Assembly (NCBI GenBank): GCA_951213105.1
Contig: OX578144.1
Location: 85,759,015-85,823,014, forward strand
DNA: 64,000 nt
Reading direction: 5' to 3'
Origin: Amaurobius ferox
Taxonomy: Eukaryota; Arthropoda; Arachnida; Araneae; Amaurobiidae
Every line of letters starts with the position of its first letter. The stretch's first letter is position 1. A program made the position numbers and the translations under genes. Positions 7,256 through 14,874 of this stretch are shown in pieces. The notes below the pieces were generated by a model. It made no database searches, was not told the origin of the DNA, and was given only the letters and a program-made list of their open reading frames with translations.

Positions 7256-7936
7256 ATGGTTCTATTGATATTAGATTCTAAAAACGCGGAAAAATCAGAA
7301 GATTTTACGATTGAATACACTAGACCTTTCACCTTTAAACAGATTGCCCTTCAGTCCTTTTCGATGTACGTTTCATGGGACAATATCAAAGATGAGGAAT
7401 TTTCATACTTTGATGGTCAGCAGTGGTTAAATTTGACGATACCAGATGGAAATTACACTATCAAGGGGCTGAATCGTTACATGATTAATTTTTTTGGAAG
7501 CGATCCGCCGATACAATTCGGAATAGTGGAGGAACGACAGCGAATAGCCATTAAGTTAAAACACGGGTATAAGATCGATTTAACGAAAACCAAAAACCTG
7601 CATAAACTTATAGGTTTCGAGCCTAAAATCCACGAAGAGCTTGAACAAGTAGGAAAGTACATTGCTGACTTATCTGGGGGAAACGATAACATTTATATAC
7701 ATTGCGATGTCGCAGAGGGGGCGTATATCAACGGTTTCAACTCTACAAACGTCATCTATTCATTTACAAACAGTAATCGTCCAGGTAGTCAGATTATAAA
7801 ATCATTTGACAAACCTCTGTTTTACCCTGTTCGAATGGATAGTGTTTACCGAATCAGAATGCAAGTAACCAATCATAGAGGTGATTTAATACCGCTCAAT
7901 AAGCAAGAAGTACAATACAATTTTATCGCCCTATAA
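7256..7936 (+). CDS. Penton-like minor capsid protein (single jelly roll)
   Basis: The start MVLLILDSKNAEKSEDFTI followed by RPFTFKQIALQS is the usual opening of Polinton penton-type proteins (strand, then polar DF.I.. strand). A beta-rich body follows with GNYTIKGLNRYM, LHKLIGFEP and a C-terminal VYRIRMQVTNHRGDLI strand pair. The frame is open from 7190, but I choose the ATG at 7256: it lies 1 base after the protease stop, is preceded by CTATAAATAAA, and gives the normal N-terminus. Expected to form capsid vertices with the major capsid protein at 8173. Confidence 0.85.
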   Translation: MVLLILDSKNAEKSEDFTIEYTRPFTFKQIALQSFSMYVSWDNIKDEEFSYFDGQQWLNLTIPDGNYTIKGLNRYMINFFGSDPPIQFGIVEERQRIAIKLKHGYKIDLTKTKNLHKLIGFEPKIHEELEQVGKYIADLSGGNDNIYIHCDVAEGAYINGFNSTNVIYSFTNSNRPGSQIIKSFDKPLFYPVRMDSVYRIRMQVTNHRGDLIPLNKQEVQYNFIAL

Positions 7937-7943
7937 TAAAGAA

Positions 7944-8108
7944 ATGAATAAACACAGACTTCAAAGAAAGAGTAAGAAGATACAAGGAAGAGGGTTCTTT
8001 TCCGACGTCCTGCAGGAGGCCGAATTAGAAGGTAAGTATGTGCAGGATAAAATAAAGGAGATATTATCAAAGCAGAAAAAACATGGAGCTGGACTAAAGT
8101 TTTTCTAA
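7944..8108 (+). CDS. Very small basic protein (54 aa), core or maturation candidate
   Basis: ATG to TAA open frame of 54 codons, immediately after the penton gene (7-base gap) and preceded by CTATAATAAAGAA. It is rich in Lys/Arg/Gln, with a GRGFFSDVLQEAE centre and the tail HGAGLKFF. It fills the only space between penton and major capsid genes and ends 3 bases before a hairpin. Size, charge and place recall the small basic core peptides of adenovirus-like capsids, but no family is recognised. Confidence 0.6.
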   Translation: MNKHRLQRKSKKIQGRGFFSDVLQEAELEGKYVQDKIKEILSKQKKHGAGLKFF

Positions 8109-8111
8109 ATT

Positions 8112-8141
8112 CGATTTAATAGCCATATAGCTATTAAATTG
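8112..8141 (+). terminator. Hairpin after the rightward virion cluster
   Basis: ATTTAATAGC (8114-8123) and GCTATTAAAT (8130-8139) pair perfectly around CATATA; C-G and a G-U pair extend it to 12 bp. It follows the last gene of the cluster by a few bases and precedes the major capsid gene. Confidence 0.5.
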
Positions 8142-8172
8142 AGGAGAAGAAAAAAAAATTATATTATAATAA

Positions 8173-9522
8173 ATGAATAAAATATTTGAATTAAACAGCA
8201 CCAATTATTATTACGATGATGACATCGAAAGTTTCGAATATAGAGAGGTAAGGCATGAAAATAGTGATAATTCTATGGAAAATGCCTCTTACCATTTCTT
8301 TATTCAAGACACCAACGCCAACATTTTATACTCTAACGGTTATTTACAGCAAAAATTGAAAATTGTTAACAACGATGGTACTGCCATAGTGAATGATAAT
8401 GTAGCTCTCGTGAATGGAGGTGGTTTGATCAATGCTAACAGGTTTACATTAGGAACCACTGAAATTGAATCCAACATAAATTATTCCGCTCTTATGCGAC
8501 AAGTGTTGGGCTTAATACATTTTACGCCTGACTATTCTTCTGCCGAAGCTACTAATATGCTGTTCTACACTGATACGTCGGACACAGCTGATAGAGAACG
8601 CTTGAAATATGATGGCGCGTTAGTAGATACCACAAAGATTACTGAGTTTTTCGCAAAATTCGGAATTAATGAGAACCATAACCAGGGATTTACAGAAAGA
8701 AGCGAATTCACTAAAAATAGCAAGGTTGTAACTATATGGATCCCACTAAAGTACGTGTTTGATTTCTTCCGTGAATATAAAAAAGTAATCACGGGGTTCC
8801 AAGTCAAATTTGAGTTCCAGAGAAATCACAGTCTAAATATGCTGTACACCAACGAGCAACATAAGATCTATAAAGTCGTTGTAGAAGATTTATCACTCTG
8901 GCTACCTTACGTACGATTTAAAAATGCGGCGGCTTCAATATTTAACGAATTAAAGTTATCGAATAAGGATGTAGAAATAAACTGGAACCAACACAGCATT
9001 GTAAAGTCTAATATTTTCTATAAAAACGCTAGCGGCTCTTATACCATAAAAGCTACTTCTGATGAAGTCTTATCTTTGTACGTAATTCCTCAGTACACTG
9101 AAAGATACGAAAATTCGAAGCGCAATAACATGCTGTTTGATAACTTAGATATGACGGAATGTTGGTTAATGATCAACAATGTAAAAGTGCCAACTGTCAG
9201 TTACATGATGGATTTTGAGAAAAGTGATTATAATCGATTATACACAGCCTTTTTGGAATCTGGACTCAACACCATCACGTCTGAAACAGGTTGTATGGTC
9301 AATTATTCGAATTTTGGTAAGTTGTATCCAATCATCTGCTTTAATCTCTCTCATCATCAAAACTATACCGATACGAATAACTTAATGATTGAGTTTAACT
9401 GGAGGTTAAGGAACGCTGCCCCCAAAGATTATGTTTTTTACTTCATCTTAAAAGAGCACAAGAAATGCCTCTTAAATATTAACAATCAAAATATTACCAT
9501 GATCAAGACTTTGAAATTATAA
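8173..9522 (+). CDS. Major capsid protein, hexon-like double jelly roll
   Basis: 449 residues, the normal length for Polinton major capsid proteins. The most telling segment is VVTIWIPLKYVFDFFREYKKVITGFQ.. (about 185-212), followed by EFQRNHSLNML (R217-N218), a conserved signature between the two jelly rolls of this family. The N-terminal region is polar with an SNGYLQQKL strand; the C-terminus has NLMIEFNWRLRN and VFYFILKEH strands. It stands alone between two hairpins and is preceded by ATTATAATAA touching the ATG, as in the other virion genes. Expected to build the icosahedral shell with the penton-like protein. Confidence 0.88.
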   Translation: MNKIFELNSTNYYYDDDIESFEYREVRHENSDNSMENASYHFFIQDTNANILYSNGYLQQKLKIVNNDGTAIVNDNVALVNGGGLINANRFTLGTTEIESNINYSALMRQVLGLIHFTPDYSSAEATNMLFYTDTSDTADRERLKYDGALVDTTKITEFFAKFGINENHNQGFTERSEFTKNSKVVTIWIPLKYVFDFFREYKKVITGFQVKFEFQRNHSLNMLYTNEQHKIYKVVVEDLSLWLPYVRFKNAAASIFNELKLSNKDVEINWNQHSIVKSNIFYKNASGSYTIKATSDEVLSLYVIPQYTERYENSKRNNMLFDNLDMTECWLMINNVKVPTVSYMMDFEKSDYNRLYTAFLESGLNTITSETGCMVNYSNFGKLYPIICFNLSHHQNYTDTNNLMIEFNWRLRNAAPKDYVFYFILKEHKKCLLNINNQNITMIKTLKL

Positions 9523-9544
9523 GCCATTTTTATAGTCCATTTTT

Positions 9545-9573
9545 AATTTTTATAGTCCATGACTATAAAAATT
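9545..9573 (+). terminator. Hairpin after the major capsid gene
   Basis: Perfect 13-bp arms AATTTTTATAGTC and GACTATAAAAATT with a CAT loop. A direct copy of the left arm core (TTTTTATAGTCCAT) also sits at 9527-9540. Confidence 0.55.
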
Positions 9574-9590
9574 ATTTTATATTTAAATAA

Positions 9591-9686
9591 ATGGCTGCCT
9601 ACTACCCGCTTTTCGAAACCTCTACGAAACCTTTTCAATATATCAGGTTGACAGTGATAGCGATAGCGATCGACCGACATCGATGA
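9591..9686 (+). CDS. Possible 31-aa ORF with a virion-type box
   Basis: An ATG preceded by TATATTTAAATAA, like the boxes of the virion genes, opens a 31-codon frame ending in a tandem GATAGC tract. It is followed 40 bases later by a hairpin (9726-9756), so it has the layout of a gene. The peptide shows no recognisable feature. It may be a decayed gene or only an orphan promoter. Confidence 0.25.
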   Translation: MAAYYPLFETSTKPFQYIRLTVIAIAIDRHR

Positions 9687-9725
9687 CATGCCCTTCCATC
9701 ATTTAATAGATGTAGATATGACTTT

Positions 9726-9756
9726 ATTTTTAATGATTGAAATACTCATTAAAAAT
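9726..9756 (+). terminator. Hairpin upstream of polB
   Basis: Perfect 11-bp arms ATTTTTAATGA and TCATTAAAAAT with a 9-base loop, 14 bases before the polB promoter-like block. Confidence 0.5.
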
Positions 9757-9770
9757 TGAATCGTTTAAAG

Positions 9771-9810
9771 TATACCCCAACAATAATAAAAGCATTTAAA
9801 GAAACGATTT
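9771..9810 (+). promoter_or_regulatory. Promoter-like block of polB
   Basis: TATACCCCAACAA, then AGCATTTAAAGAAA. It is the partner of 743-782 with the same spacing. The virion-type TATAAATAAA box is absent from the polB start. Confidence 0.6.
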
Positions 9811-9831
9811 GTAGTTTTAAAGAAAGACAAA

Positions 9832-12800
9832 ATGGATTTTCAATCTAAAACCGTTCGACAGTTGCAAGGCTACTGTCGTGAAAATAATATTCGAGGTTAC
9901 TCGAAACTTAAAAAGTTGGAGCTGGTCGACCTCATTCAATATCATATCATATGGTCGACCTCATTCAACGGCTTTTCCAGTTTCCACAATGACTTGTTTA
10001 GCAAGCCAAAGAAGAACAGAGTGCGTAAGATCAGGTGTTGCGGTAAGTTATTTAAGGGATCAAGCATGAATAAGCACCTACAATCTAAAGGGCACCTAAA
10101 CTATAAACCAAAGAAGGCAACCGCTCTCCCAGAGTGTGGAAGGGTGGAGCATCGACTACATCACATGACTCTCCCCCAACTACGGGAATTTTGTCGAACG
10201 CATGGCATTAGAGGCTATTCCAGGTTAGGAAGGAGGGCAGACATCATAGCATACATAGAAAGCGTATTGTTCAACCGTCATTTCGGGTTTGATTCAGACC
10301 TGTTTTTAGATACGCGAGAGAGAAGGCTCTACACCCTCCACAAAGTTAATACAGCCTTTGAATCTCGCTTGAAGACGTACGACATCCAAAATGAACACAA
10401 CCTGATGCTTCCCAAAGACTTTTTGAACGATGTGGCATCACTAGTCCGGGGACTCATCACTAAACACATAAAGAGGCTGCATGGTTTGAAGGTTAATTTC
10501 GAATTCCTCTGTGACTATCAAAAGGGTAAAGACGATGCTATTATAGAAATGGAGAAAAACTTCAAAACAGAAAACGCAGTCATCTTAGAATCAACTGATT
10601 TGGTAGCTTATTACAGATCGGTTATCCAAAAATTATTGACAGAAATGGAGGAGTTTGTTGCTAAGGGTTCGGGATGGACGCTTGTTAGAATTAAAAACCT
10701 TGAGGTGAGGATCAATAAATACAACCCACTGAGAGGATCATCCTACATTGATTTACCGAAAAGAATTAAAGATAAAAAGGCAGTCATTAACGTGAAAAAT
10801 GAAAATGATAACGAGTGCTTTAAGTGGGCGATACTGTCCGCTATTTATCCAGCTGATAATCACGTAGATAGAGTCTCTAAATATAAGCCATATGATAATG
10901 AGCTAAATTTCGAAGGTATCGAGTTTCCAGTGAAGATGGAAGATAGAGTATTTAACAGGTTCGAAAAGTTGAATAACATATCGGTGAACATATATTCATA
11001 CGAAGGTAATGATATTTACCCATTGAGAATCACTAAAAATAAGGAAGACAAACACATCAATTTGCTGTACATAAAGAATAAGGAAGGAAACAGTCATTAC
11101 TGTTGGATAAAAGACCTTTCCAAATTGATAAGCGGACAAGTGACTAAACACAACGGAAAGATATTCACCTGTGAGAGATGCCTGCTGTATTATTACTCCG
11201 AAGGGGACCTCCAAGCTCATGAAACGGATTGTAGGAAGAATACACCAGTAAAGATTGTAATGCCCGAGGAGAACGAATCTCTGCGGTTCAAAAACTATCA
11301 AAGGTCTTTACGATTACCCTTTGTGATGTATGGAGACTTTGAGTGCTTGACAAACAAGATAAACACCTGCTGCCCTACAAAAGACAGCTCATTCTTACAT
11401 AAATATCAAAAGCATGAACCTATGAGCTTCACTGTCTACATCAAATATAAACACGCAGACTATAAGGCACCAATCACATACAGAGGACCCAATGCCACCA
11501 AGCTGTTCTTTGATACAGTGAAGACTGAGGCGCTAGCGATAAAGAACATTTATGATAAGAAGCAACCCATCAAAATGACCACCGAAGATGAAGAGCATTT
11601 CCAAAGGACCCATGTTTGCCACATCTGTGACGAAGATATCAGGAAGAAACCTTCACCCTATTCACCCAAGGATGAACCAGACTTCCGAAAAGTTAGAGAT
11701 CATGACCATCTTCTCAATCCGGCGAAATGTGAATCGAACTACAGAGGACCTGCTCACAACCTTTGCAACCTAAAGTATCAAGAGCCTTCGTTCATTCCAG
11801 TGTTCATCCACAACTTATCTGGCTACGACGCCCATCTCTTCATAAAGGAGCTCGGTAGAGACCAAGGTGATATCGACGTCATCCCGAACAACGAGGAGAG
11901 GTACATTTCCTTCAGTAAGGAGGTCGGGGCAAAAACTGTAGAAGTAGGCGATGGGAAGAAAGTAAAGGTACCTGGTATAAAGTTGAGGTTTGTCGACTCA
12001 TTCAAGTTCATGGCCGCTAGCCTCGACAGTCTTGCGAAGAACGTAAAGGAGTTCAGGGAGACAGCCAAGTACTTCCCCAAGGACAAACTGGACCTCGTCA
12101 CCCGAAAAGGCGTCTATCCATACGATTACATGGACTCGTGGGACAAATGCGAAGAAACCAAGCTGCCCCCAAAAGAAGACTTTTACAACCAATTGAATGA
12201 GTCACACATAAAGGATGAGGACTACGAGCACGCTAAAAGGGTATGGAAGGCCTTCAACATTAAGACATTGGGTGAATATTCCGATTTGTATGTGAAGACT
12301 GATGTACTCATCCTAGCCGACATCATGGAACGCTTTAGAGATGTCTGTCTAAAGACCTATAAGTTGGATCCTGCATGGTACTTCACTGCACCCGGACTCT
12401 CGTGGGACGCCATGCTCAAAACCACAGAGGTTGAGCTAGAGCTGTTGACAGACTATGACATGATACTCATGCTAGAAAAGGGGACCAGAGGAGGCATCTC
12501 TCAGTGCTGTAACCGATATGGGAGGGCGAACAACAAGTACATGAGGGACTATGACGAGAACAAGAAGTCTAACTACCTGATGTACCTTGACGCCAACAAC
12601 CTTTACGGATGGGCCATGAGTCAATACCTACCGCATGGTGGCTTCAAGTGGAGCACTGTGTCAGATGTGACCCAAGTAGAGGATGACTCAGACAAAGGAT
12701 ACATCGTAGATTGCGACCTACAGTACCCCACCCATCTGCACAACCTCCATTCAGACATACCTCTAGCACCTGAGAGCAGGATGCCTGATGGCTCAAAACA

Positions 12801-13782
12801 GCTAAAACTACTGACGACCCTCTATGACAAAGAGCATTATGTGGTTCATTACAGGGTTTTGAAGCAACTGTTGCAGTTGGGGCTGAAGCTCAAAAAGGTA
12901 CACAAAGTGTTGGAGTTTCAGCAGTCTCCCTGGTTGAAGAGGTACATAGACCTGAACACTGGAATGAGGACCAAGGCAACCAACGACTTTGAGAAAGACT
13001 TCTTCAAACTTATGAACAACTCGGTCTTTGGCAAGACGATGGAAAATATCAGGAAGCGACTCGATATTAGGCTAGTATGCGATCCCCAGAAAGCGGAGAA
13101 GCTAGTTGCTAAGCCCAACTTCAAGGGAAGGACCATTTTTGACGAAAGATTAGCCGCCGTGCATATGAACAAGACGAAAGTGATTTTTAATAAGCCAATA
13201 TACGTCGGCATGAGTATATTAGATCTATCGAAGCATCTGATGTATGACTTCCATTATAATCTTATGAAGCCTAAATATGGGGGTGATATCAAGCTATTGT
13301 ACATGGACACTGACAGTTACATCTATGACATACAGACCGAGGACTTTTATGAGGATATGAAAGGATTGATTGACTACTTTGATACATCAGATTATCCAGA
13401 AAACAATAGGTATGGTATGCCTCGAGTAAATAAAAAGGTCTTGGGGAAGATGAAGGATGAAAATGCAGGGAAGATCTTAGAAGAGTTCGTTGGCTTAAGA
13501 TCTAAGATGTATGCCTGTAAAACTGAGGTTGACCTGGTGAAAAAGTCGAAAGGAGTAAAGAAATGTGTCGTGAAAAACAGGATATCCTTCGAGGACTACA
13601 AGAACTGCCTATTCAAGCAAGAAGTACAGCATAGAACCATGAATCTCATCAGGAGCACAAAGCATGAGATTCATTCCATACAAGTCAATAAGATTGCCCT
13701 ATCAGGAAAAGATGACAAGCGTCATATATTGGCAGATGGTATCCATACCTTGGCTCACGGTCACTATGCAATAAAGGAGTAG
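9832..13782 (+). CDS. POLB: Protein-primed family B DNA polymerase with N-terminal accessory domains
   Basis: 1316 residues, full length. Order: SAP-like helix pair (5-37), C2H2-like finger (C69/C70..H82..H88), second SAP-like pair (112-143), and a possible papain-fold domain with C329 (NDNECFKWA) and H422 (SHYCWI). Next come a CxxC..H..C finger (C447, C450, H463, C467) and the exonuclease: Exo I DFE (D502, E504), an inserted zinc/HNH-like CxxC..HDH..C element (596-645), Exo II HNLSGYD (N661, D666), and Exo III YVKTD (Y820, D824). The polymerase follows: motif A YLDANNLYGW (D920), motif B NNSVFGK (around 1064) and motif C YMDTDS (D1159, D1161). All catalytic residues are present. It would copy the element from protein-primed TIR ends. 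A hairpin follows the stop codon. Confidence 0.97.
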   Translation: MDFQSKTVRQLQGYCRENNIRGYSKLKKLELVDLIQYHIIWSTSFNGFSSFHNDLFSKPKKNRVRKIRCCGKLFKGSSMNKHLQSKGHLNYKPKKATALPECGRVEHRLHHMTLPQLREFCRTHGIRGYSRLGRRADIIAYIESVLFNRHFGFDSDLFLDTRERRLYTLHKVNTAFESRLKTYDIQNEHNLMLPKDFLNDVASLVRGLITKHIKRLHGLKVNFEFLCDYQKGKDDAIIEMEKNFKTENAVILESTDLVAYYRSVIQKLLTEMEEFVAKGSGWTLVRIKNLEVRINKYNPLRGSSYIDLPKRIKDKKAVINVKNENDNECFKWAILSAIYPADNHVDRVSKYKPYDNELNFEGIEFPVKMEDRVFNRFEKLNNISVNIYSYEGNDIYPLRITKNKEDKHINLLYIKNKEGNSHYCWIKDLSKLISGQVTKHNGKIFTCERCLLYYYSEGDLQAHETDCRKNTPVKIVMPEENESLRFKNYQRSLRLPFVMYGDFECLTNKINTCCPTKDSSFLHKYQKHEPMSFTVYIKYKHADYKAPITYRGPNATKLFFDTVKTEALAIKNIYDKKQPIKMTTEDEEHFQRTHVCHICDEDIRKKPSPYSPKDEPDFRKVRDHDHLLNPAKCESNYRGPAHNLCNLKYQEPSFIPVFIHNLSGYDAHLFIKELGRDQGDIDVIPNNEERYISFSKEVGAKTVEVGDGKKVKVPGIKLRFVDSFKFMAASLDSLAKNVKEFRETAKYFPKDKLDLVTRKGVYPYDYMDSWDKCEETKLPPKEDFYNQLNESHIKDEDYEHAKRVWKAFNIKTLGEYSDLYVKTDVLILADIMERFRDVCLKTYKLDPAWYFTAPGLSWDAMLKTTEVELELLTDYDMILMLEKGTRGGISQCCNRYGRANNKYMRDYDENKKSNYLMYLDANNLYGWAMSQYLPHGGFKWSTVSDVTQVEDDSDKGYIVDCDLQYPTHLHNLHSDIPLAPESRMPDGSKQLKLLTTLYDKEHYVVHYRVLKQLLQLGLKLKKVHKVLEFQQSPWLKRYIDLNTGMRTKATNDFEKDFFKLMNNSVFGKTMENIRKRLDIRLVCDPQKAEKLVAKPNFKGRTIFDERLAAVHMNKTKVIFNKPIYVGMSILDLSKHLMYDFHYNLMKPKYGGDIKLLYMDTDSYIYDIQTEDFYEDMKGLIDYFDTSDYPENNRYGMPRVNKKVLGKMKDENAGKILEEFVGLRSKMYACKTEVDLVKKSKGVKKCVVKNRISFEDYKNCLFKQEVQHRTMNLIRSTKHEIHSIQVNKIALSGKDDKRHILADGIHTLAHGHYAIKE
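9923..9969 (+). repeat. 29-bp offset direct duplication inside polB
   Basis: TGGTCGACCTCATTCAA occurs at 9923 and again at 9952. Because 29 is not a multiple of three, the second copy is read in another frame (WSTSF instead of VDLIQ), replacing the end of the first SAP-like domain. The rest of the gene stays open. Confidence 0.8.
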
Positions 13783-13791
13783 GCGATCATA

Positions 13792-13823
13792 ATCTTTTAA
13801 CAGTTTTCGAACTATTAAAAGAT
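13792..13823 (+). terminator. Hairpin after polB
   Basis: Arms ATCTTTTAACAGTT and AACTATTAAAAGAT pair over 14 positions with one mismatch around a TTCG loop, 9 bases after the polB stop. Confidence 0.5.
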
Positions 13824-13851
13824 AATTAATGGTTTTAGTCCTTGCAAGAAG

Positions 13852-13890
13852 TACAAAAGGTGGTCGCAGCAGCTGCGACCACCTTTTGTA
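13852..13890. repeat. Perfect 39-base palindrome near the right TIR
   Basis: TACAAAAGGTGGTCGCAGC (13852-13870) and its exact complement (13872-13890) flank a single A. It is GC-rich in an AT-rich setting and differs from the TTTTTAAT-type gene-end hairpins. It lies between polB and the right TIR; no counterpart was seen near the left TIR. Confidence 0.85.
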
Positions 13891-13963
13891 TTGGGAAAAA
13901 GTATGATAACTTATCCTATAACGATAGTAAGGCTGTGTATATCTCAGAGGGAGGCCTTTACAG

Positions 13964-14770
13964 CGCGGCATGCTTAGGGGGGTGGCCGTCCGCGGGGGTG
14001 CTCGCCGAAGGGGGTACCTTCGCTCCCAACGACTTTTCGCTTGCTCGCTCCGATAGATAAAATAGGTCCATTACTTTCTAAAGTGGGTTCGGTTTTTATG
14101 GGGTTTCGATACCATCGTTTTAAGAGGGGTTGTAGATTTTTATGGATAAGAAATAGCCATTGTATTCTAAAAGTGGGTTCGATTTTTATGGGGTTTTGCG
14201 AGCCATTGTTTAGTCGAATTTGTGTGGTTGAAATAGAGCCATCACATTCTAAAGGGGTGTGGTTTTAATGGAGGATTTGAGAGCCATTGTTTTTAAAGGG
14301 GGTAAGGGAATTATGGCGGTTTTCATACCATTGATCTCTAAAAGTGGATACGATTTTAATGGAGGTTTTGTAGCCATTGTATTTCTAAAAGTGGGTGTGG
14401 TTTTAATGGGGTTTTGAGAACCATAGTTTAATCGAATTTGTGTGGATAAAATAGAGCCATTACTTTCTAAAAGTGGGTCCGGTTTTTATGGGGGTTTTGC
14501 GAGCCATTGGTTTTAAAAGTGGGTGGAAATTTTATGGGTGGGTTTCGCACCATTGGTTTTAAAAGTGGGTGGAAATTTTATGGGTGGGTTTCGCACCATT
14601 GGTTTTAAAAGTGGGTGGAAATTTTATGGGTGATATAGAGCCATTACATTCTAAAAGTGGGTGTGGTTTTAATGGGGGGTTTCACACCATTGTGTAATCA
14701 CATTTGTGTGGATAAAATAGAGCCATTACATTCTAAAAGTGGGTGTGGTTTTAATGGGGGGTTTATGGCT
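13964..14770. repeat. Right terminal inverted repeat with sub-repeats
   Basis: 13964-14565 is the reverse complement of 1-602. Further out a 46-bp unit (TTTTAAAAGTGGGTGG....CGCACCATTGG) occurs at 14511, 14557 and partly 14603, followed by two copies of an AGAGCCATTACATTCTAAAA block (about 14637 and 14718). The similarity fades after GGGGGGTTT near 14765, taken as the element's outer end. Confidence 0.88.
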
Positions 14771-14874
14771 GTGGTCCAGCTCTCTCATTTGCACACTACT
14801 GATCTAAACAGTACAATCAAGTAAATAAAGGAGCTGATAACTCAAAGCAAAAATATATCCAGTATCCTAAACAA

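Larger units (their letters stand above)
1..14770. mobile_element. Polinton/Maverick (adintovirus-like) element, left end cut by window
   Basis: Matching inverted ends (1-602 against 13964-14565) enclose polB, integrase, packaging ATPase, adenain-like protease, and penton-like and hexon-like capsid genes. This is the defining gene set of Polintons, which are large self-synthesising DNA transposons or integrated viruses. All main reading frames are open, so the copy looks recent. Gene order: small ORF, tRNA-like unit, zinc-ribbon gene, then a leftward cluster (integrase, PLA2, membrane protein, ATPase), a rightward cluster (coiled coil, pX-like, protease, penton, small basic protein), major capsid and polB. 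The outer right boundary near 14770 is where TIR-type sub-repeats stop. The left boundary lies outside the window, so the target-site duplication cannot be checked. Confidence 0.95.

Noticed and set aside
11823..12192. Antisense frames within polB and other core genes
   Set aside because: Shadows of strongly coding sequence on the other strand with no start signals or domains.
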